Shown here one piece after another: positions 33,993-43,382 of a stretch of 64,000 nucleotides of DNA (its first letter is position 1; every line of letters starts with the position of its first letter). The stretch lies in assembly GCA_964629885.1 (NCBI GenBank), contig CAZVRJ010000001.1, positions 73,292 to 137,291 on the forward strand. The letters run 5' to 3'. Source of the stretch: CAYWCV01 sp964629885 (GTDB lineage: Bacteria > Bacteroidota > Rhodothermia > Balneolales > CAYWCV01). The notes under the pieces are model-generated. The model was not told the origin of the DNA. It searched no databases and saw only the letters and a program-made list of their open reading frames with translations. Both the position numbers and the translations under genes were made by a program.

Positions 33993-34844
33993 CTACTTTT
34001 TGAACAGGTTGGATACAACAAACCAGACATTCTCTTTCCTTTCGCGCAGGCGTCGAGTGAAATAGGGCACCCACATGGTACCATAAGGTACGTAAACGCG
34101 CACATTGTACCCATTGGATGCCATCTCTTCGCATGTGCTCTGGCGAAGTCCATACAACATCTGCATTTCAAAGCGATCTTTAGAGATGCTCTGGTCTCGG
34201 GTGTAATCGAGCACAAAATTGATCAGCTCGTCGTCGTGGGTTGCCATTCTCGGATATGGGGTTACTCCCAATAGCTGCTTTGCATAGCTCTTGAAAGCAT
34301 CACGTATTTCGGGCATGTTTTGGATGGCAACATTCGAAGGCTCTTTGTAGGCTCCTTTACAAAGGCGGACATCTGCACCCAACGAAACCAACTCAGGAAT
34401 ATCGTTGCGAGTCCTGTGCATCATAGCCTGAATAACGGTACCCACGTGACCCGGGTAATCGCCGTGTGTCTTCTTGAGGATGTCGATGGTGCGCTGGGTG
34501 TAGGGCGATCCTTCCATATCCAGTCGGATGAACTGACCGTTCTGTTTTGCCACGTCCATTAACTTGTACAAGTTGTCGTAACAATACGACTCGTCGATGT
34601 CGAGACCAATCATGGTCAACTTGATGGATATGTTCGAATCGAGACCCATGTCGCGAATCCCCTTCAAGAGATCGACATATTCACTGGTGGTGTCGTCGGC
34701 CGTCTTGCGGTCTCTCACGTTTTCACCCAAAAGATCCAGGCTTACCTTGATGCCCTTCTCGTTCAGTTCCTTCACTTTTGGAATGGTTGCCTTAAAGGTT
34801 TCTCCGGCAACAAACCGTTTAGCTAGGGCAAAAGGTAATTTCAT
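33993..34844 (-). CDS. Proline dehydrogenase
   Basis: FAD enzyme oxidising proline to pyrroline-5-carboxylate. The 283-residue TIM-barrel protein is the short monofunctional form. Motifs include SLDLLGENV, LTMIGLDID, FIRLDMEGS, RLCKGAYKEP, FEMQMLYGLR and RVYVPYG. No pyrroline-5-carboxylate dehydrogenase gene is seen nearby. A TATATTTG element lies 35 bases upstream of the start. The membrane protease gene follows after 6 bases. Confidence 0.93.
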   Translation of the reverse strand: MKLPFALAKRFVAGETFKATIPKVKELNEKGIKVSLDLLGENVRDRKTADDTTSEYVDLLKGIRDMGLDSNISIKLTMIGLDIDESYCYDNLYKLMDVAKQNGQFIRLDMEGSPYTQRTIDILKKTHGDYPGHVGTVIQAMMHRTRNDIPELVSLGADVRLCKGAYKEPSNVAIQNMPEIRDAFKSYAKQLLGVTPYPRMATHDDELINFVLDYTRDQSISKDRFEMQMLYGLRQSTCEEMASNGYNVRVYVPYGTMWVPYFTRRLRERKENVWFVVSNLFKK

Positions 34845-34879
34845 GTAAGCGCTTTTGTGATAGATTGAACAATAGTGTG

Positions 34880-34887
34880 CAAATATA
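34880..34887 (-). promoter_or_regulatory. Possible -7 element of proline dehydrogenase
   Basis: Reads TATATTTG on the minus strand, matching TAnnTTTG, 35 bases before the ATG at 34844. No clear TTTG at the -33 position. Confidence 0.4.
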
Positions 34888-35010
34888 CGGAGACTTTGCC
34901 GTTGATTGCATCGCGTGTTTGTTGATGTTTTTTGTGACGTTCTATGTACTTTATCACAAATTTCATGTTTTGTAGTTGCAAGTTAACCGCATATCTGATC
35001 GTTTGTTAAG

Positions 35011-36693
35011 ATGTCAAAACCATTGAATTCCTATAGCAGCACCCTTACCCAGAAGCGTTCACAAGCTGGCTCAAGAGCCATGCTGTACGCCACTGGACTC
35101 AAACCCGAAGACCTTGCCAAAGCACAGGTCGGCATAGCCAGCATGGGTTGGCAGGGAAACCCGTGCAATATGCACCTAAACGACCTCGCAACCGAAGTGA
35201 GGAAAGGTGTTGAGGCGGCTGGTTTGGTCGGTTACATTTTTCACACCATCGGGGTTAGCGACGGTATTTCGATGGGCACGACAGGTATGAAATTTTCGTT
35301 GCCATCGCGCGATTTAATCGCAGATTCGATTGAGACGGTGATGGGAGCCCAGTGGTACGACGCCAATATATCGCTGCCTGGGTGCGACAAGAACATGCCG
35401 GGATCCATAATTGCCATGGGTAGGCTCAACCGTCCATCACTCATGATCTATGGCGGTACCATCAAGCCTGGCCTGCTCGGAGCCAAGAAGCTTGACATCG
35501 TGTCGGCCTTTGAAGCTTACGGCGAATACGTTTCGAAGAAAATAGACGAGAAAGCGCTCGACGAATTGCTCATGCACGCCTGTCCAGGGGCTGGCGCTTG
35601 CGGTGGAATGTACACGGCAAACACCATGGCGTCTGCCATCGAAACATTGGGCATGTCGTTACCTTACTCAAGTTCCATTCCGGCAACCCATCCCAAAAAG
35701 TTGGAGGAATGCCTCGATGCCGGAAAAGTAATATTGAAGCTGCTCGAGTTGGATTTGAAGCCCCGCGACATCATGACGATGAAAGCGTTTGAAAATGCCA
35801 TCGCTGTGGTCATAGCACTCGGTGGCTCGACAAATGCCGTACTCCATTTGATTGCGATGGCTCATAGTGTTGGAATTAGTTTAACCATAAATGATTTTCA
35901 GCGGGTTAGTGATCGAACCCCGTACATCGCCGATCTGAAGCCAAGCGGTAAGTACGTTATGGAAGATCTGTACGAGGCTGGTGGTGTGCCGGCTGTTCAG
36001 AAACTACTTTTGCGTGAGGGTCTGTTGCATGGCGACTGCATGACGGTAACTGGCAAGACGTTGGCCGAAAATTTGGATGAGCTCCCCGAGTTGGACTCGA
36101 ACCAAACTATCGTGATGCCGTTATCGTCACCGTTGAAATCAACCGGCCACATTCAAATTTTGTACGGCAATCTGGCGCCTGATGGGGCGGTAGCCAAAAT
36201 TACTGGGAAAGAGGGTCTTCGATTTAGCGGACCCGCCATTGTCTTCGACTCAGAGGAAGATGCGTTGGTTGGAATCGAAGAAGGCAGGGTGAAAGATGGA
36301 ATGGTAGTCGTCATACGGTTCGAGGGTCCACAGGGTGGACCTGGCATGCGGGAGATGTTGACCATCACCTCGGCCATTATGGGGGCTGGGTTGGGTAAAA
36401 CCGTTGCATTGATAACAGACGGCAGGTTTTCGGGCGGGTCCCACGGATTTGTGGTTGGCCACGTGACCCCGGAGGCCCAGACGGGTGGGACTATCGCACT
36501 CATCGAAGATGGGGACATCATTACTATCGACGCCGATCAGAACAGGCTCGACGTGGAACTAGATGCAAACATGCTTGATGAGCGTAGATCGCGTTGGCAA
36601 ACCCCGCCTCTACGGGCAACGTCGGGCGTTTTGCTCAAGTACATCCGCAGTGTTTCGAGTGCGTCGGAGGGATGCATTACCGATAAGCTGTAA
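35011..36693 (+). CDS. ilvD: Dihydroxy-acid dehydratase
   Basis: Iron-sulfur enzyme of branched-chain amino acid biosynthesis. Cluster cysteines are visible at 52 (GNPCNMH), 125 (PGCDKNMPGS) and within HACPGAGACGG (191/197). Later motifs SGPAIVFDSEEDAL and TDGRFSGGSHGFVVGHV are present. The 560-residue length is typical. No other ilv genes are nearby, so it stands alone. Confidence 0.96.
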   Translation: MSKPLNSYSSTLTQKRSQAGSRAMLYATGLKPEDLAKAQVGIASMGWQGNPCNMHLNDLATEVRKGVEAAGLVGYIFHTIGVSDGISMGTTGMKFSLPSRDLIADSIETVMGAQWYDANISLPGCDKNMPGSIIAMGRLNRPSLMIYGGTIKPGLLGAKKLDIVSAFEAYGEYVSKKIDEKALDELLMHACPGAGACGGMYTANTMASAIETLGMSLPYSSSIPATHPKKLEECLDAGKVILKLLELDLKPRDIMTMKAFENAIAVVIALGGSTNAVLHLIAMAHSVGISLTINDFQRVSDRTPYIADLKPSGKYVMEDLYEAGGVPAVQKLLLREGLLHGDCMTVTGKTLAENLDELPELDSNQTIVMPLSSPLKSTGHIQILYGNLAPDGAVAKITGKEGLRFSGPAIVFDSEEDALVGIEEGRVKDGMVVVIRFEGPQGGPGMREMLTITSAIMGAGLGKTVALITDGRFSGGSHGFVVGHVTPEAQTGGTIALIEDGDIITIDADQNRLDVELDANMLDERRSRWQTPPLRATSGVLLKYIRSVSSASEGCITDKL

Positions 36694-36740
36694 TCTGCGG
36701 CACATATTGCGGAGCTTATGGCGATTTCGTATTTATCGAG

Positions 36741-39572
36741 ATGATATCTAGAATCCTGCTCATCATATTACTTGTACTCTTTGCAGTGATCATCGAGTCG
36801 CACGCACAGGTGTACCGTCCAGCCCAGCGTTGGATGCAAATGGAAACGCCTCACTTTCGGGTGTTATACAGCAAGGGTCAAGATTCTCTCGCAAGGGCTA
36901 CGGGCAGGATTCTCGAGTCGCAGTATCTGCTCACATCAAAGCTGACTGGCGGGAAGCTGAAACGCTTTCCTGTGATATTGAACGATTATAATGACCGTTC
37001 AAATGGATATGTGTCGCCTCTGTTGTTTAGAACTGAAATAGAAGTAGCCCCCATAAAAGGAAAGAGTATGAGTCCAAGGACCGGTGGCTGGCTCGAAACG
37101 GTGCTGCCACACGAACTGGTGCATGCCCAGCATATGAATGTGATGCCTGCTCCCGGAATGTCGTGGGCCTTTTCCTTACTATCGCCCGACATTGGCCGCG
37201 GTCTGAATACGTTTGCTCACTCAGGCTTTCTGGAGGGTATAGCTGTTTACCACGAAAGCTCGATTGGAGTTGATGGAGGAAGGGGAAACTTGTCGACTTT
37301 TCTATATGAATTCGACACAAATTGGAGAAATGAAGGAAACAGTCGTAGATGGGGACTTGGCACTGCGCTTTCACCATCGGGTTCGTCACACCCCGGATCA
37401 CGCCATTATATGGGTGGCTATCAATATTCTGCCTGGTTGGTCGATAAATATGGTGAGAAGTCGATACGCGACATCATCGACTTCCACTCAAGATGGCCGT
37501 TTCTTGGGTTTGGGGTGGCAAACTGGGCCAAAACAGGCGACTCCCCCCTTCAGATGAAGCGATCGTTCAATGCATGGTACGACAGCACGCGAACTAAGCA
37601 CGCGCTAAGCTCAAACCTAGATGAGGTATTTATAGAAACGAACTGGCGTGGTGCTAGAATGAGGCGTCCGGTGTGGATGGACACCGAAACGATCCTTGTC
37701 TATGGATCGGCTTATAATCAAACATCAGGGTTTTATAGATATCAGACTCGGACTAAAGATTTTAGTAAAGTACTAAAGACGTCGACCATAGAGGATTTTG
37801 TATACACGTATCATCCAGAATTAAATGAACTGGTGTACAGTGTCTACAGGCCGCATCCCTTCCATGAAAACAGAGCGGTGGCAAATATTCACCGGTATTC
37901 ACTTGAGGGCAGGATTGGACAGATTGTGGAAAACAGCGAGCGAATGCATGCTCCTTCAGCCACTACCCATGAAATTGACGCATTAGGATACTTTAAAGAG
38001 AGCTCGGTTTGGATGCGATACAATGGTAGCCGGTGGGATACGATTCTTACCATTCACCCCGACATGATTGTGCAGATTCAGCCTCGGCCTGGAACAGATG
38101 AATATGCCGTGATAGCCAATAAGAACGGTTTGCAGGCTATTTGGTTCGTAAACAAGGGGTCAGAATCTGAGTTGAGTACCGCAATGCCCGACATCCGTTA
38201 TCAGTATGGATCTGTGTTGGATATATCGTGGAACCGTGACGGATCACGACTTCTGTACACGGTTGACACATCTGGAGGGGTTCAGTTGCACGAATTCAAT
38301 GTAACCGATGAATCGGTTACCCACTTGCAATCTGGGCGCCCGATTATGCTTGAGCCATCGATGAGTCCGGATAACCGAAAGATTGCATATGTGCATCCTT
38401 TTGGCGACGAGTACTTGGTTGGAATTCTCCCCTATGAGTCTTTTGTCAAGTCAACTGTACAAAATGGGATTTGGCAAGCAGACGTGGCGGGGCACTTCGA
38501 CCGTGAACGCTTAGGGAGCCATCTTACCGATATGTCGTCAGAGTGGGATTCAAAGCCATATAAAAGTGGTTTGGCGTGGCTGAAGCCAAGAATCGTGAGT
38601 CCATATGCTTATGAAAAAGACGGACTACTCGATTCCCGCATCGGAGTGAGCCTGGAATCGACAGAGCTTCTTCGCAGGCATACGTACAGTTTAGACGTGA
38701 GTACATCAAACAATAGGGTTTGGTACGATCTTGTTTACAGATACTCAGGGTTCTATCCCGGATTTATTGTATCGACGGGAAGTGAACCACAATTTGGGTT
38801 CCTCAACACAGGAAGTGCAATTGTTCCCACCATCATCGACGACAGGAACACAAGGTTTTCATTACCGTTTAGGTGGATCTTGAAGCAAAATGTTGAGACT
38901 TCGTTGATACAGTTTCGCCCAGAGATCCAATTCAGGTCTATCAAAGCTGTGGACAGTAAGTCTGGGGAGTCGCTGAGTGACTCCAGAAGCATTCAAACGC
39001 TGAGAGGGTACTTCGCATATGCCTATGCCCTAGAGCAAGCGCTACGCGACGTGCAGCCACGCAAAGGCATTGTTCTATTTGCGGATGGAAGACAGGATTT
39101 GAAAACCTATTTAACAAAGAAAGGACGTGCTCTGAGAACGGGCTTAGACATTTATGCCCCAGTAATGAGCAGCAAAAATCACGGGCTACAGATTAGAACT
39201 CAAATCCTCACTCAGGATGGTGGTCTTTACTTCGGGAGCAGTAGTATGCACCGAAACCAGTTTTTGAAATCTCCTTACCAAGGGGAGAGAAATCTGACCA
39301 ACCTACAGCTGCGTTATTCCATACCATTGATATACCCCGACAGAGGAAGTTTCTTAATACCGTGGTACTTAGAAAGTAGCTGGCTAGTTTTCTTTAGTAA
39401 TACGATGAGTCCATTTGGAGGTCAATCAGGCTTCGATCCATTCAACCAGTCAAGGACTAGTTTTGGGGTTGAGTGGAGGTTTGTTACTGGTTTCCCAAAC
39501 TTCAGAATTAACATTGGGGTTGGGGTGGGATATGAACCATTGAGAAACGAAGCTGTAATTTTTATACAATAA
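36741..39572 (+). CDS. Secreted HELVH-propeller-barrel protein
   Basis: A 943-residue exported protein. The signal peptide covers residues 1-23 (LLIILLVLFAVIIESHAQ). A peptidase MA-like domain follows with HELVH at 124-128 and a candidate zinc-ligand Glu165 in LEGIAVYHES. From about 210 to 560 there are beta-propeller blades, including PD40-like ISWNRDGSRLLYTVD and MSPDNRKIAYVHP. The last roughly 300 residues alternate like outer-membrane strands. I infer a surface-anchored metalloprotease or processing factor; the activity is unproven. Confidence 0.75.
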   Translation: MISRILLIILLVLFAVIIESHAQVYRPAQRWMQMETPHFRVLYSKGQDSLARATGRILESQYLLTSKLTGGKLKRFPVILNDYNDRSNGYVSPLLFRTEIEVAPIKGKSMSPRTGGWLETVLPHELVHAQHMNVMPAPGMSWAFSLLSPDIGRGLNTFAHSGFLEGIAVYHESSIGVDGGRGNLSTFLYEFDTNWRNEGNSRRWGLGTALSPSGSSHPGSRHYMGGYQYSAWLVDKYGEKSIRDIIDFHSRWPFLGFGVANWAKTGDSPLQMKRSFNAWYDSTRTKHALSSNLDEVFIETNWRGARMRRPVWMDTETILVYGSAYNQTSGFYRYQTRTKDFSKVLKTSTIEDFVYTYHPELNELVYSVYRPHPFHENRAVANIHRYSLEGRIGQIVENSERMHAPSATTHEIDALGYFKESSVWMRYNGSRWDTILTIHPDMIVQIQPRPGTDEYAVIANKNGLQAIWFVNKGSESELSTAMPDIRYQYGSVLDISWNRDGSRLLYTVDTSGGVQLHEFNVTDESVTHLQSGRPIMLEPSMSPDNRKIAYVHPFGDEYLVGILPYESFVKSTVQNGIWQADVAGHFDRERLGSHLTDMSSEWDSKPYKSGLAWLKPRIVSPYAYEKDGLLDSRIGVSLESTELLRRHTYSLDVSTSNNRVWYDLVYRYSGFYPGFIVSTGSEPQFGFLNTGSAIVPTIIDDRNTRFSLPFRWILKQNVETSLIQFRPEIQFRSIKAVDSKSGESLSDSRSIQTLRGYFAYAYALEQALRDVQPRKGIVLFADGRQDLKTYLTKKGRALRTGLDIYAPVMSSKNHGLQIRTQILTQDGGLYFGSSSMHRNQFLKSPYQGERNLTNLQLRYSIPLIYPDRGSFLIPWYLESSWLVFFSNTMSPFGGQSGFDPFNQSRTSFGVEWRFVTGFPNFRINIGVGVGYEPLRNEAVIFIQ

Positions 39573-39617
39573 CACCATAAAATTACGTTTATTGGAACTT
39601 GTAGACCTACATATTTG

Positions 39618-39625
39618 TAGTTTTG
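39618..39625 (+). promoter_or_regulatory. Possible -7 element of the DUF2911 gene
   Basis: TAGTTTTG fits TAnnTTTG and lies 34 bases before the ATG at 39660. The upstream TTG-containing candidate is spaced too far (23 bases). Confidence 0.35.
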
Positions 39626-39659
39626 TCTGTATCCCTGTAATCAACTGATTTATCTGTAT

Positions 39660-40202
39660 ATGAAAAACATCTATTGCACATTGCTTGCTGTATTGTTGGT
39701 ACTCGGTGCCAACATGGTCGTCATTGCCCAAGAAGTTGTCGAAGCACCGAAACCAAGGTTAAGTGCTGTGTCCATAGCAAGGACCATGGTGGGCGACACG
39801 TACGTAAAAGTAGTGTATGGCCAACCACTCAAAAAAGGACGAGTTATTTTTGGTGAGCTTGAGCCGTACGGAAAAGTATGGCGTACTGGAGCAAACGAAT
39901 CGACCGAAATCACCTTTACTAGCGACGTGACCTTTGGTGGTACGCGTGTTTCTGCTGGTACATATTCATTGTTCACCATCCCGAACAAGGACAGCTGGAC
40001 AATTATCCTGAATCGCGGATTGGGTCAGTCGGGCGCCTTCCAGTACGACGAAAGTAAAGACGTTGTTCGCTTCGATGTACCGGCTAAAAAATCCGAGAAG
40101 ATGTACGAAGCCTTCACAATATCGTTCACTGAAGCAGAGGGTGGAACAGACTTACACCTAATTTGGGATTTGGTGCATGTTACGGCACCTATTCGACTCT
40201 GA
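39660..40202 (+). CDS. DUF2911 secreted protein
   Basis: A 180-residue exported protein with a signal peptide to about residue 23 (LLAVLLVLGANMVVIAQE). DUF2911 features follow: VYGQPLKKGRVIFGELEPYGKVWRTGANE and SAGTYSLFTIPN. The family is common in Bacteroidota and has no known function. Monocistronic; a terminator follows. Confidence 0.88.
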   Translation: MKNIYCTLLAVLLVLGANMVVIAQEVVEAPKPRLSAVSIARTMVGDTYVKVVYGQPLKKGRVIFGELEPYGKVWRTGANESTEITFTSDVTFGGTRVSAGTYSLFTIPNKDSWTIILNRGLGQSGAFQYDESKDVVRFDVPAKKSEKMYEAFTISFTEAEGGTDLHLIWDLVHVTAPIRL

Positions 40203-40223
40203 AATTTAGTTTTAAGCCTTTAT

Positions 40224-40261
40224 AACCCCGGTCTTGCTTCTTGTAGGTCCGGGGTTTTTTT
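40224..40261 (+). terminator. Terminator after the DUF2911 gene
   Basis: AACCCCGG (40224-40231) pairs with CCGGGGTT (40249-40256), followed by a T-run. The last bases touch the stop codon of the convergent AtuA-like gene. Confidence 0.88.
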
Positions 40262-40601
40262 ATTTTACTAAGGCAAGCAGGTGGTCGGGCACATCCAATT
40301 TCATTCTGAGGATGATGCTGGCATGCGTTTTTCCCTGGGCATCCAATTTTAAAGATACGGTTCCACCACCGTCAAGACTGTCGTTCAGCAAGAAGTTGAC
40401 GGCGTTCAAGTTAGGAAGCTCATAGCGGATCACATCCCCGTTGCAAAGTGGACCAACATGTTCTTTAACTCGCTCTGCGGTCAAATAATCGAGAAGGAAC
40501 GGATAAATGTCAGGATGACGGGCAATGATCCCAACGTTGCTGCCGCTTCCTTTGTCGCCACTGCGACCATGTGCTATATCCAAGAGGTGTACAATGGCCA
40601 T
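40260..40601 (-). CDS. Stand-alone AtuA C-terminal-like domain protein
   Basis: A 113-residue protein matching the C-terminal domain found in acyclic-terpene-utilisation AtuA proteins: LLDIAHGRSGDKGSGSNVGIIAR, LPNLNAVNFLLNDSLDGGG. Here the domain stands alone. The ATG at 40601 lies one base after the purM stop codon, so translation is probably coupled to purM. An upstream in-frame start inside purM is less likely. Function unknown. Confidence 0.78.
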   Translation of the reverse strand: MAIVHLLDIAHGRSGDKGSGSNVGIIARHPDIYPFLLDYLTAERVKEHVGPLCNGDVIRYELPNLNAVNFLLNDSLDGGGTVSLKLDAQGKTHASIILRMKLDVPDHLLALVK

Positions 40602-40602
40602 A

Positions 40603-41607
40603 TCAGCTGATCTTTCCAATAATTTTTGGTTTTTCACCCATTGAGCCGAGCGTACTTAAAACGGAGTCTACCGCATCTTTTGCCACAATCACACAGAGCC
40701 CAATTCCAAGGTTGAACGCCTCGCGCATGTCGTCGATGTCGACGCTTCCAAGCTCCCTTATCATTTCAAACAAGGGGGGCATGGTCCAAGAATTCCAGTC
40801 AATTTGAAGATTCATGTCGGAAGGAACCACACGCTTCGTGTTTCCAACAATGCCTCCGCCAGTGATGTGCGAAAAAGCATGAACCCCATCGTTCTTCTTT
40901 AGTTCCTTAATGTGAGGTAAGTAAGACCGGTGCACGGCAAGCATGGCTTCGCCTATGGTCATACCCAACTCAGGGGCAAAATAGTCGACATCAAAGTGAT
41001 GGAACAGCACTTTTCTTGCAAGTGAATACCCGTTTGTGTGCAGACCGCTGCTTTCTATGCCAATAACCAAATCACCCTTCTCGACTTTGCTACCATCGTA
41101 AACTTTGTGTTGATCTACAATGCCTACGATGGTTCCAGCCATGTCGAACTCCCCATTGGCATAGATGTCGGGCATTTCAGCGGTTTCGCCGCCAATAAGA
41201 GCGCAACTATTCTCCTTGCATGCAATTGTAATGCCTTCGATCACCTTTTTTGCAACATCCTGATCCAATTTGCCCGTGGCAAAATAGTCCAGAAAAAAAA
41301 GAGGTTCCGCACCACATACAGCTATGTCGTTCACGCAGTGGTTCACCAGATCCTGACCAATCGTGTTGTATATACCGGTCTTAAAAGCAACCTTGAGCTT
41401 TGTGCCGACACCGTCGGTACTGCTTACAAGAACAGGATTACTGTAAGCGGCAAAATCAGGTTTAAAGAATCCACCGAATCCTCCAATATTGGCAAGGACA
41501 CCGGGAGTGTGGGTAGATTTTACCATTCCTTTGATGGAATCGACCAATGCCTCGCCTGCCTTTACATCGACACCGGAGGATTTATAACTGAATTGGGATG
41601 AGCTCAT
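40603..41607 (-). CDS. purM: Phosphoribosylformylglycinamidine cyclo-ligase
   Basis: Fifth step of purine synthesis, making aminoimidazole ribotide with ATP. PurM motifs: YKSSGVDVKAGEALV, STDGVGTKLKVA, LVNHCVNDIAVCGAEPLFFLDYFA, ALIGGETAEMP and HITGGGIVGNTKRV. The ATG at 41607 (MSSSQFSYK) is chosen over an earlier in-frame start that lacks homology (334 aa). Its upstream side is the DnaA-box-rich region proposed as oriC. Confidence 0.95.
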   Translation of the reverse strand: MSSSQFSYKSSGVDVKAGEALVDSIKGMVKSTHTPGVLANIGGFGGFFKPDFAAYSNPVLVSSTDGVGTKLKVAFKTGIYNTIGQDLVNHCVNDIAVCGAEPLFFLDYFATGKLDQDVAKKVIEGITIACKENSCALIGGETAEMPDIYANGEFDMAGTIVGIVDQHKVYDGSKVEKGDLVIGIESSGLHTNGYSLARKVLFHHFDVDYFAPELGMTIGEAMLAVHRSYLPHIKELKKNDGVHAFSHITGGGIVGNTKRVVPSDMNLQIDWNSWTMPPLFEMIRELGSVDIDDMREAFNLGIGLCVIVAKDAVDSVLSTLGSMGEKPKIIGKIS

Positions 41608-41869
41608 ATACGATTTTGTTAGACGAGGAAGATAATAAATTAACCCGAGAATAAGGGCCATTTCGTACCTAGAGCAGTTACCAACATAAACTCCCGCTTA
41701 TGGTATTTAATAGTATTTAAAGAATTAATATTCATCACCACCATCAGTGGCCTGCTTATGTGAATAAGTAGTTTATCCCAAATCGAAAAACCCACTTCAG
41801 AAAGAATGTGGATTAAGTGGTGGATATTACCATGATGGGACACAACCACTTACATATTCTTTCAGTAAG

Positions 41870-41878
41870 TTATCCACA
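41870..41878 (+). promoter_or_regulatory. Perfect DnaA box
   Basis: TTATCCACA, identical to the 9-base DnaA consensus, in the middle of the oriC candidate. Confidence 0.75.
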
Positions 41879-41999
41879 CAATCACATATATCGCACATAT
41901 TTTATCAACAAATTATCCCCCATCCACAAAGTGGGTTGCGCGACTCTTGAAGATTGTTGATAAGTGAGATATTCTTTGGGCTTTGTGGACAACTTCGTT

Positions 42000-42008
42000 T
42001 TATCCACA
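42000..42008 (+). promoter_or_regulatory. Perfect DnaA box
   Basis: TTATCCACA, same orientation as the box at 41870 and 43 bases before the dtd start codon. It may also affect dtd transcription. Confidence 0.75.
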
Positions 42009-42051
42009 TTCTACCAACATTGAAATTGGGATAACATTACCACATATCAAC

Positions 42052-42489
42052 ATGAAATCTGTAGTTCAAAGAGTATCAAAAGCATCGGTAACAGTCGACG
42101 GTGTCGTAACCGGAAGCATAGGAATTGGGCTTTTGATCCTTTTGGGAGTCCATCAGGATGATACTGCCGACAAAATAGAATGGATGGCTGATAAAATTAC
42201 CAAGTTGCGCATTTTTGAGGACGATGAGGGGAAAATGAATCGATCTGTGTTAGATGTAGGCGGATCCGTATTGATCGTATCGCAATTCACGCTGTATGGG
42301 GATCTAAAAAAAGGAACGCGCCCAAGTTTCATTGAGGCAGCGCGTCCAGAAGTTGCCATCCCCATATATGAATCCATGATCGAGAAACTCCAGTCGCATG
42401 GTTTGCGTGTCGAGACTGGTATTTTCGGCGCTATGATGGATGTTTCGCTGGTTAACAGCGGACCCGTAACCATTATCATAGAACGCTGA
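42052..42489 (+). CDS. dtd: D-aminoacyl-tRNA deacylase
   Basis: Proofreading enzyme that hydrolyses D-amino acids (and mischarged Gly) from tRNA. It has SQFTLYGD at 77-84 and the Gly-cisPro motif NSGPVT at 135-140. The 145-residue length fits. The ATG at 42052 (MKSVVQRV) is chosen; the frame is open upstream into the DnaA-box region. Its stop overlaps the start of the next gene by one base. Confidence 0.95.
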   Translation: MKSVVQRVSKASVTVDGVVTGSIGIGLLILLGVHQDDTADKIEWMADKITKLRIFEDDEGKMNRSVLDVGGSVLIVSQFTLYGDLKKGTRPSFIEAARPEVAIPIYESMIEKLQSHGLRVETGIFGAMMDVSLVNSGPVTIIIER

Positions 42490-43382
42490 TGGCTGTCTTT
42501 TTTGTATTTATCGACGGTATTGGAATCGGCGAAAACGACGAGCACAACCCACTTTATACCGGGGAGTATTCATTTTTTAAAAAAATGACCGGCGGGTCAA
42601 GACTCACCAAATATGCCGGTGAAATAACCGATAATCGGCATGTGTTCAAGCACATAGATGCCACGCTTGGTGTAGAAGGTTTACCCCAAAGTGGCACCGG
42701 TCAGGTTGCTCTATTCGCTGGAATAAATGCGCCAATGCATGTGGGCAAGCATTTTGGCCCGTTTCCACACAGTTCAACGAAAGAGATGCTTTCTGAATTC
42801 AGTTTGGCCTCCCGGGCAGTTAAAATGGGGTTGTCGTTTCAGTTCATGAACGCATATCCCCCGATCTTTTTTCGCATGAGCTCGCAGAGGAACCGATGGA
42901 GTACTACAACACTCATGTGCAAGCAGCAATCCATTCCGCTTCATACCGAAGACGACGTGCGAGCTGAGCTTGGAATAACTGCGGAAATAACTCAGGAAAT
43001 CTGGAAGCAACGACTAGGTATCGACCTCCCACCGATTACAGAAATGGAAGCGGCCGATAGAATGCTTAAGGCTGGCAAAACAAAGGACATTGTGATGTAC
43101 GAATACTACCTCACCGACAAAGCCGGTCACGCCATGGATATAAACATGGCAGAAAATGTCCTAAATAGGATCAATCTATTCCTGATGTCGATCGCCGATG
43201 GTATGCAACTAGGCGACTTACTACTTATAAGCAGCGATCATGGCAATATCGAGGATCTTGGTGTAAAGACACACACCGTAAACGCCGTACCACTTATAGC
43301 ATACGGCGACGGTGCGGATGCCTTCTATGATGCCACTTCAATTGTAGATGTAATTCCGAGGCTGATGCTTCGCTTCGGTTAA
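42489..43382 (+). CDS. Metalloenzyme of the alkaline phosphatase/phosphomutase superfamily
   Basis: A 297-residue enzyme. Metal-binding motifs at both ends (FVFIDGIGIGEN; SSDHGNIED and later THTVNAVPLIAYG) and LPQSGTGQVALFAG resemble cofactor-independent phosphoglycerate mutases and phosphopentomutases. It is shorter than either, so it belongs to the uncharacterised metalloenzyme group; substrate unknown. It starts on the last base of dtd. Its stop codon abuts the stop of convergent adk. Confidence 0.8.
   Translation: MAVFFVFIDGIGIGENDEHNPLYTGEYSFFKKMTGGSRLTKYAGEITDNRHVFKHIDATLGVEGLPQSGTGQVALFAGINAPMHVGKHFGPFPHSSTKEMLSEFSLASRAVKMGLSFQFMNAYPPIFFRMSSQRNRWSTTTLMCKQQSIPLHTEDDVRAELGITAEITQEIWKQRLGIDLPPITEMEAADRMLKAGKTKDIVMYEYYLTDKAGHAMDINMAENVLNRINLFLMSIADGMQLGDLLLISSDHGNIEDLGVKTHTVNAVPLIAYGDGADAFYDATSIVDVIPRLMLRFG

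Larger units (their letters stand above)
41700..42035. other. Candidate chromosomal origin of replication (oriC)
   Basis: An AT-rich non-coding region inside the 444-base gap between divergent purM and dtd. Exact DnaA boxes TTATCCACA lie at 41870-41878 and 42000-42008, and TGTGAATAA (TTATnCACA on the other strand) at 41759-41767. One-mismatch boxes: TGTGGATTA 41807-41815, TTATCAACA 41902-41910, TGTTGATAA 41955-41963 and TGTGGACAA 41984-41992. Weaker TTATCCC sites lie between. An almost pure A/T segment at 41701-41735 could be the unwinding element. dnaA is not adjacent. Confidence 0.72.
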
